DNA from: Tetrahymena thermophila SB210
Taxonomy: Eukaryota; Ciliophora; Oligohymenophorea; Hymenostomatida; Tetrahymenidae
NCBI RefSeq assembly: GCF_000189635.1
Contig: NW_002476353.1
Span: forward strand, 186,001-250,000
DNA length: 64,000 nt
Direction: 5' to 3'
The notes below the pieces were generated by a model. It was not told the origin of the DNA, made no database searches, and saw only the letters and a program-made list of their open reading frames with translations. Shown in pieces: positions 62,670 to 64,000 of the stretch (positions are counted from its first letter, which is position 1; each line of letters begins with the position of its first letter). A program made the translations under genes and the position numbers.

Positions 62670-63825
62670 TAGTTTAATTTAAATAATATATTTACTTTTG
62701 TAACTACATGTTTGATCTTTGTCACTTCATTCGTTCTAACATTTATAATTTATCACTTAAAACTTAACTTCAATAATTCTTTAAATTTAAAAATTTTTTC
62801 AGTTAAAAATATTTAGATTTTATTCACAACAAATAAGAAAAATATTTTATTATTATCAATTTTATAATAATTTTGTATTTAAGATATCATTGCTAACAAG
62901 CAAGAAAGCAAACAAATATATAATTTTATAAGATTTTTACTTCTAATTTTTCAAATTTATAATTTTCAGTATAATGTTTCATATGTGCTTATTTATACTT
63001 TATTGATAAATATTTAGTTTATTTTAACTTTATTCGATTATATTATTTTAATTTTATGATTTTTTAAATTAAGAAAATAAGATTTTACAATTTAAATATA
63101 TTAAATAATAAAAGTTGAAACATTTTTAACTAGCAAAATAAATATTTTAGATTAAGATTTTATATTTGTTAGTTGTTTAAGTTCATTTCTAATTTTAAAG
63201 GATATTATTTAAAAATAAATTTCATATTTTTTAAATCTTATGCACTTTTGTTATAATTCTTAGCTTAAACAAGCTGAATTTTAGTTAAAATCAAAAAAAA
63301 TACTTTAATTACTTTAAATTTTATTATGTTATTGATATTTTTTTACTATAAATAGTTTGGAAAAAAGGATATGAAAATGTAGTGTTTTGTTATTATTTAA
63401 TTTAAATAAACAATTAATAACACATATTATGTAACATAATTTTAAATATGGTAAAAAAAGTTACTTTCTGGTTATAACTGTGCATGGCTGGGATTTTAGA
63501 TATTGAAATATTAAATTTAACCAATAAAAAAAAGAATAGAAAAAGAAAAAATGAATTTGAGAATGTAAACATTTGAGTGTACCTTCCTGATAAATTCTAA
63601 ATTAATTTTAAGTTGAAAATCTGAAATAATGTAAATTAATTAAATTTGATAATTAATTCACGCAATAATATTTATCTATTTTAATGATTTCAAATTTTTT
63701 TATCCTTTAAATAGCTCCATAAAAATGGATCACAATCGAAGAATAATAAAATAAATTAACAAACAATCAAACAAATAAAAGCAAGTATCTAAAAGCTATC
63801 AGTCAACAAAGCCTAACTAACTAAA
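62670..63825. other. AT-rich intergenic before the last gene
   Basis: About 1.15 kb holding the ABC gene's 3' flank and the next gene's promoter region. AAC/AAAC-rich sequence at 63760-63825 resembles a ciliate 5' leader. No other gene was recognised. Confidence 0.5.
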
Positions 63826-64000
63826 ATGATCCAAAATAAAAATAAGCAAATTATCGAAACCTCTGTTGCAGATTCTTACGAAGTTAGAAAACTTACTAAC
63901 TGGGAAGAAGTAAAGAAAGGAAAATACTTAACACTCTCTACAACCAAATACTAAAATTACGAACTTAAGCTTTTGAAATTAGAAGGAACCATTCCTGCTA
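63826..64000 (+). CDS. 5' part of an unrecognised gene, cut by the window edge
   Basis: The ATG at 63826 opens a frame that runs off the window after 58 codons: MIQNKNKQIIETSVADSYEV then RKLTNWEEVKKGKYLTLST, and NYELKLLKLEGTIPA at the edge. Codon use (including a TAA as Gln in KYQNYE) resembles the neighbouring genes, so a real gene is likely. The EGTIPA ending recalls the start of carotenoid-oxygenase domains, but too little is visible to name it. Confidence 0.6.

Noticed and set aside
1-64000. tRNA, rRNA, CRISPR arrays, transposase or reverse-transcriptase genes
   Set aside because: No B-box-like GTTCRANNC in a cloverleaf context, no regular short spacer arrays and no catalytic motifs of mobile elements were seen on reading both strands. 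A tRNAscan or Infernal run would be decisive.

Overview
The window looks like macronuclear DNA of an oligohymenophorean ciliate close to Tetrahymena. It is extremely AT-rich. Long conserved proteins read through only if TAA and TAG are taken as glutamine, leaving TGA as the sole stop. Genes are split by short AT-rich GT..AG introns (about 40-100 bases, some larger) and separated by AT-rich deserts. No bacterial-style operons, CRISPR arrays, transposons, tRNAs or rRNAs were seen. All CDS spans are genomic extents including introns, and splice sites were read by eye.

Layout. 0.6-4.2 kb (-): SEC24-type COPII coat protein. 5.3-5.8 kb (-): small coiled-coil orphan. 6.3-7.9 kb (+): SLC22/SV2-like MFS transporter, followed by three diverged copies of an intergenic repeat. 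8.9-10.4 kb (-): multi-exon orphan. 10.6-13.0 kb (+): leucine-rich-repeat protein with nearly one exon per repeat, followed by a degenerate repeat array of about 150-bp period. 14.2-15.7 kb (+): M20D amidohydrolase. 19.5-20.3 kb (-): pyroglutamyl-peptidase I-like protein that has lost its catalytic Cys and His. 25.9-29.8 kb (+): the autophagy E1 enzyme ATG7. 30.3-30.4 kb (-): a possible small non-coding RNA. 31.0-32.9 kb (+): Q/S-rich putative nuclear protein with a split zinc finger. 35.2-36.0 kb (-): small charged orphan. 37.6-39.5 kb (+): Q/N/S-rich orphan. 39.6-40.2 kb (-): possible gene. 40.3-41.4 kb (+): histidine-phosphatase (PGAM) family protein. 41.6-53.8 kb (-): a run of three genes, namely a cyclic-nucleotide-domain K+ channel, a protein with two cyclic-nucleotide domains, and an ALIX/Bro1 ESCRT adaptor. 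57.3-62.7 kb (+): full-length ABCA-type transporter. 63.8 kb to the edge (+): start of an unrecognised gene.

Several products act in membrane traffic and degradation (SEC24 in ER export, ATG7 in autophagy, Bro1/ALIX in ESCRT sorting) or in membrane transport (MFS, K+ channel, ABCA). They are separate transcription units, and I see no evidence that the cluster is more than chance. No clear new multi-gene system was found. The best leads are the pseudo-C15 peptidase, the split zinc-finger protein, the two-domain cyclic-nucleotide protein beside a channel, the structured GC island near 30.35 kb, and the two intergenic repeat families.
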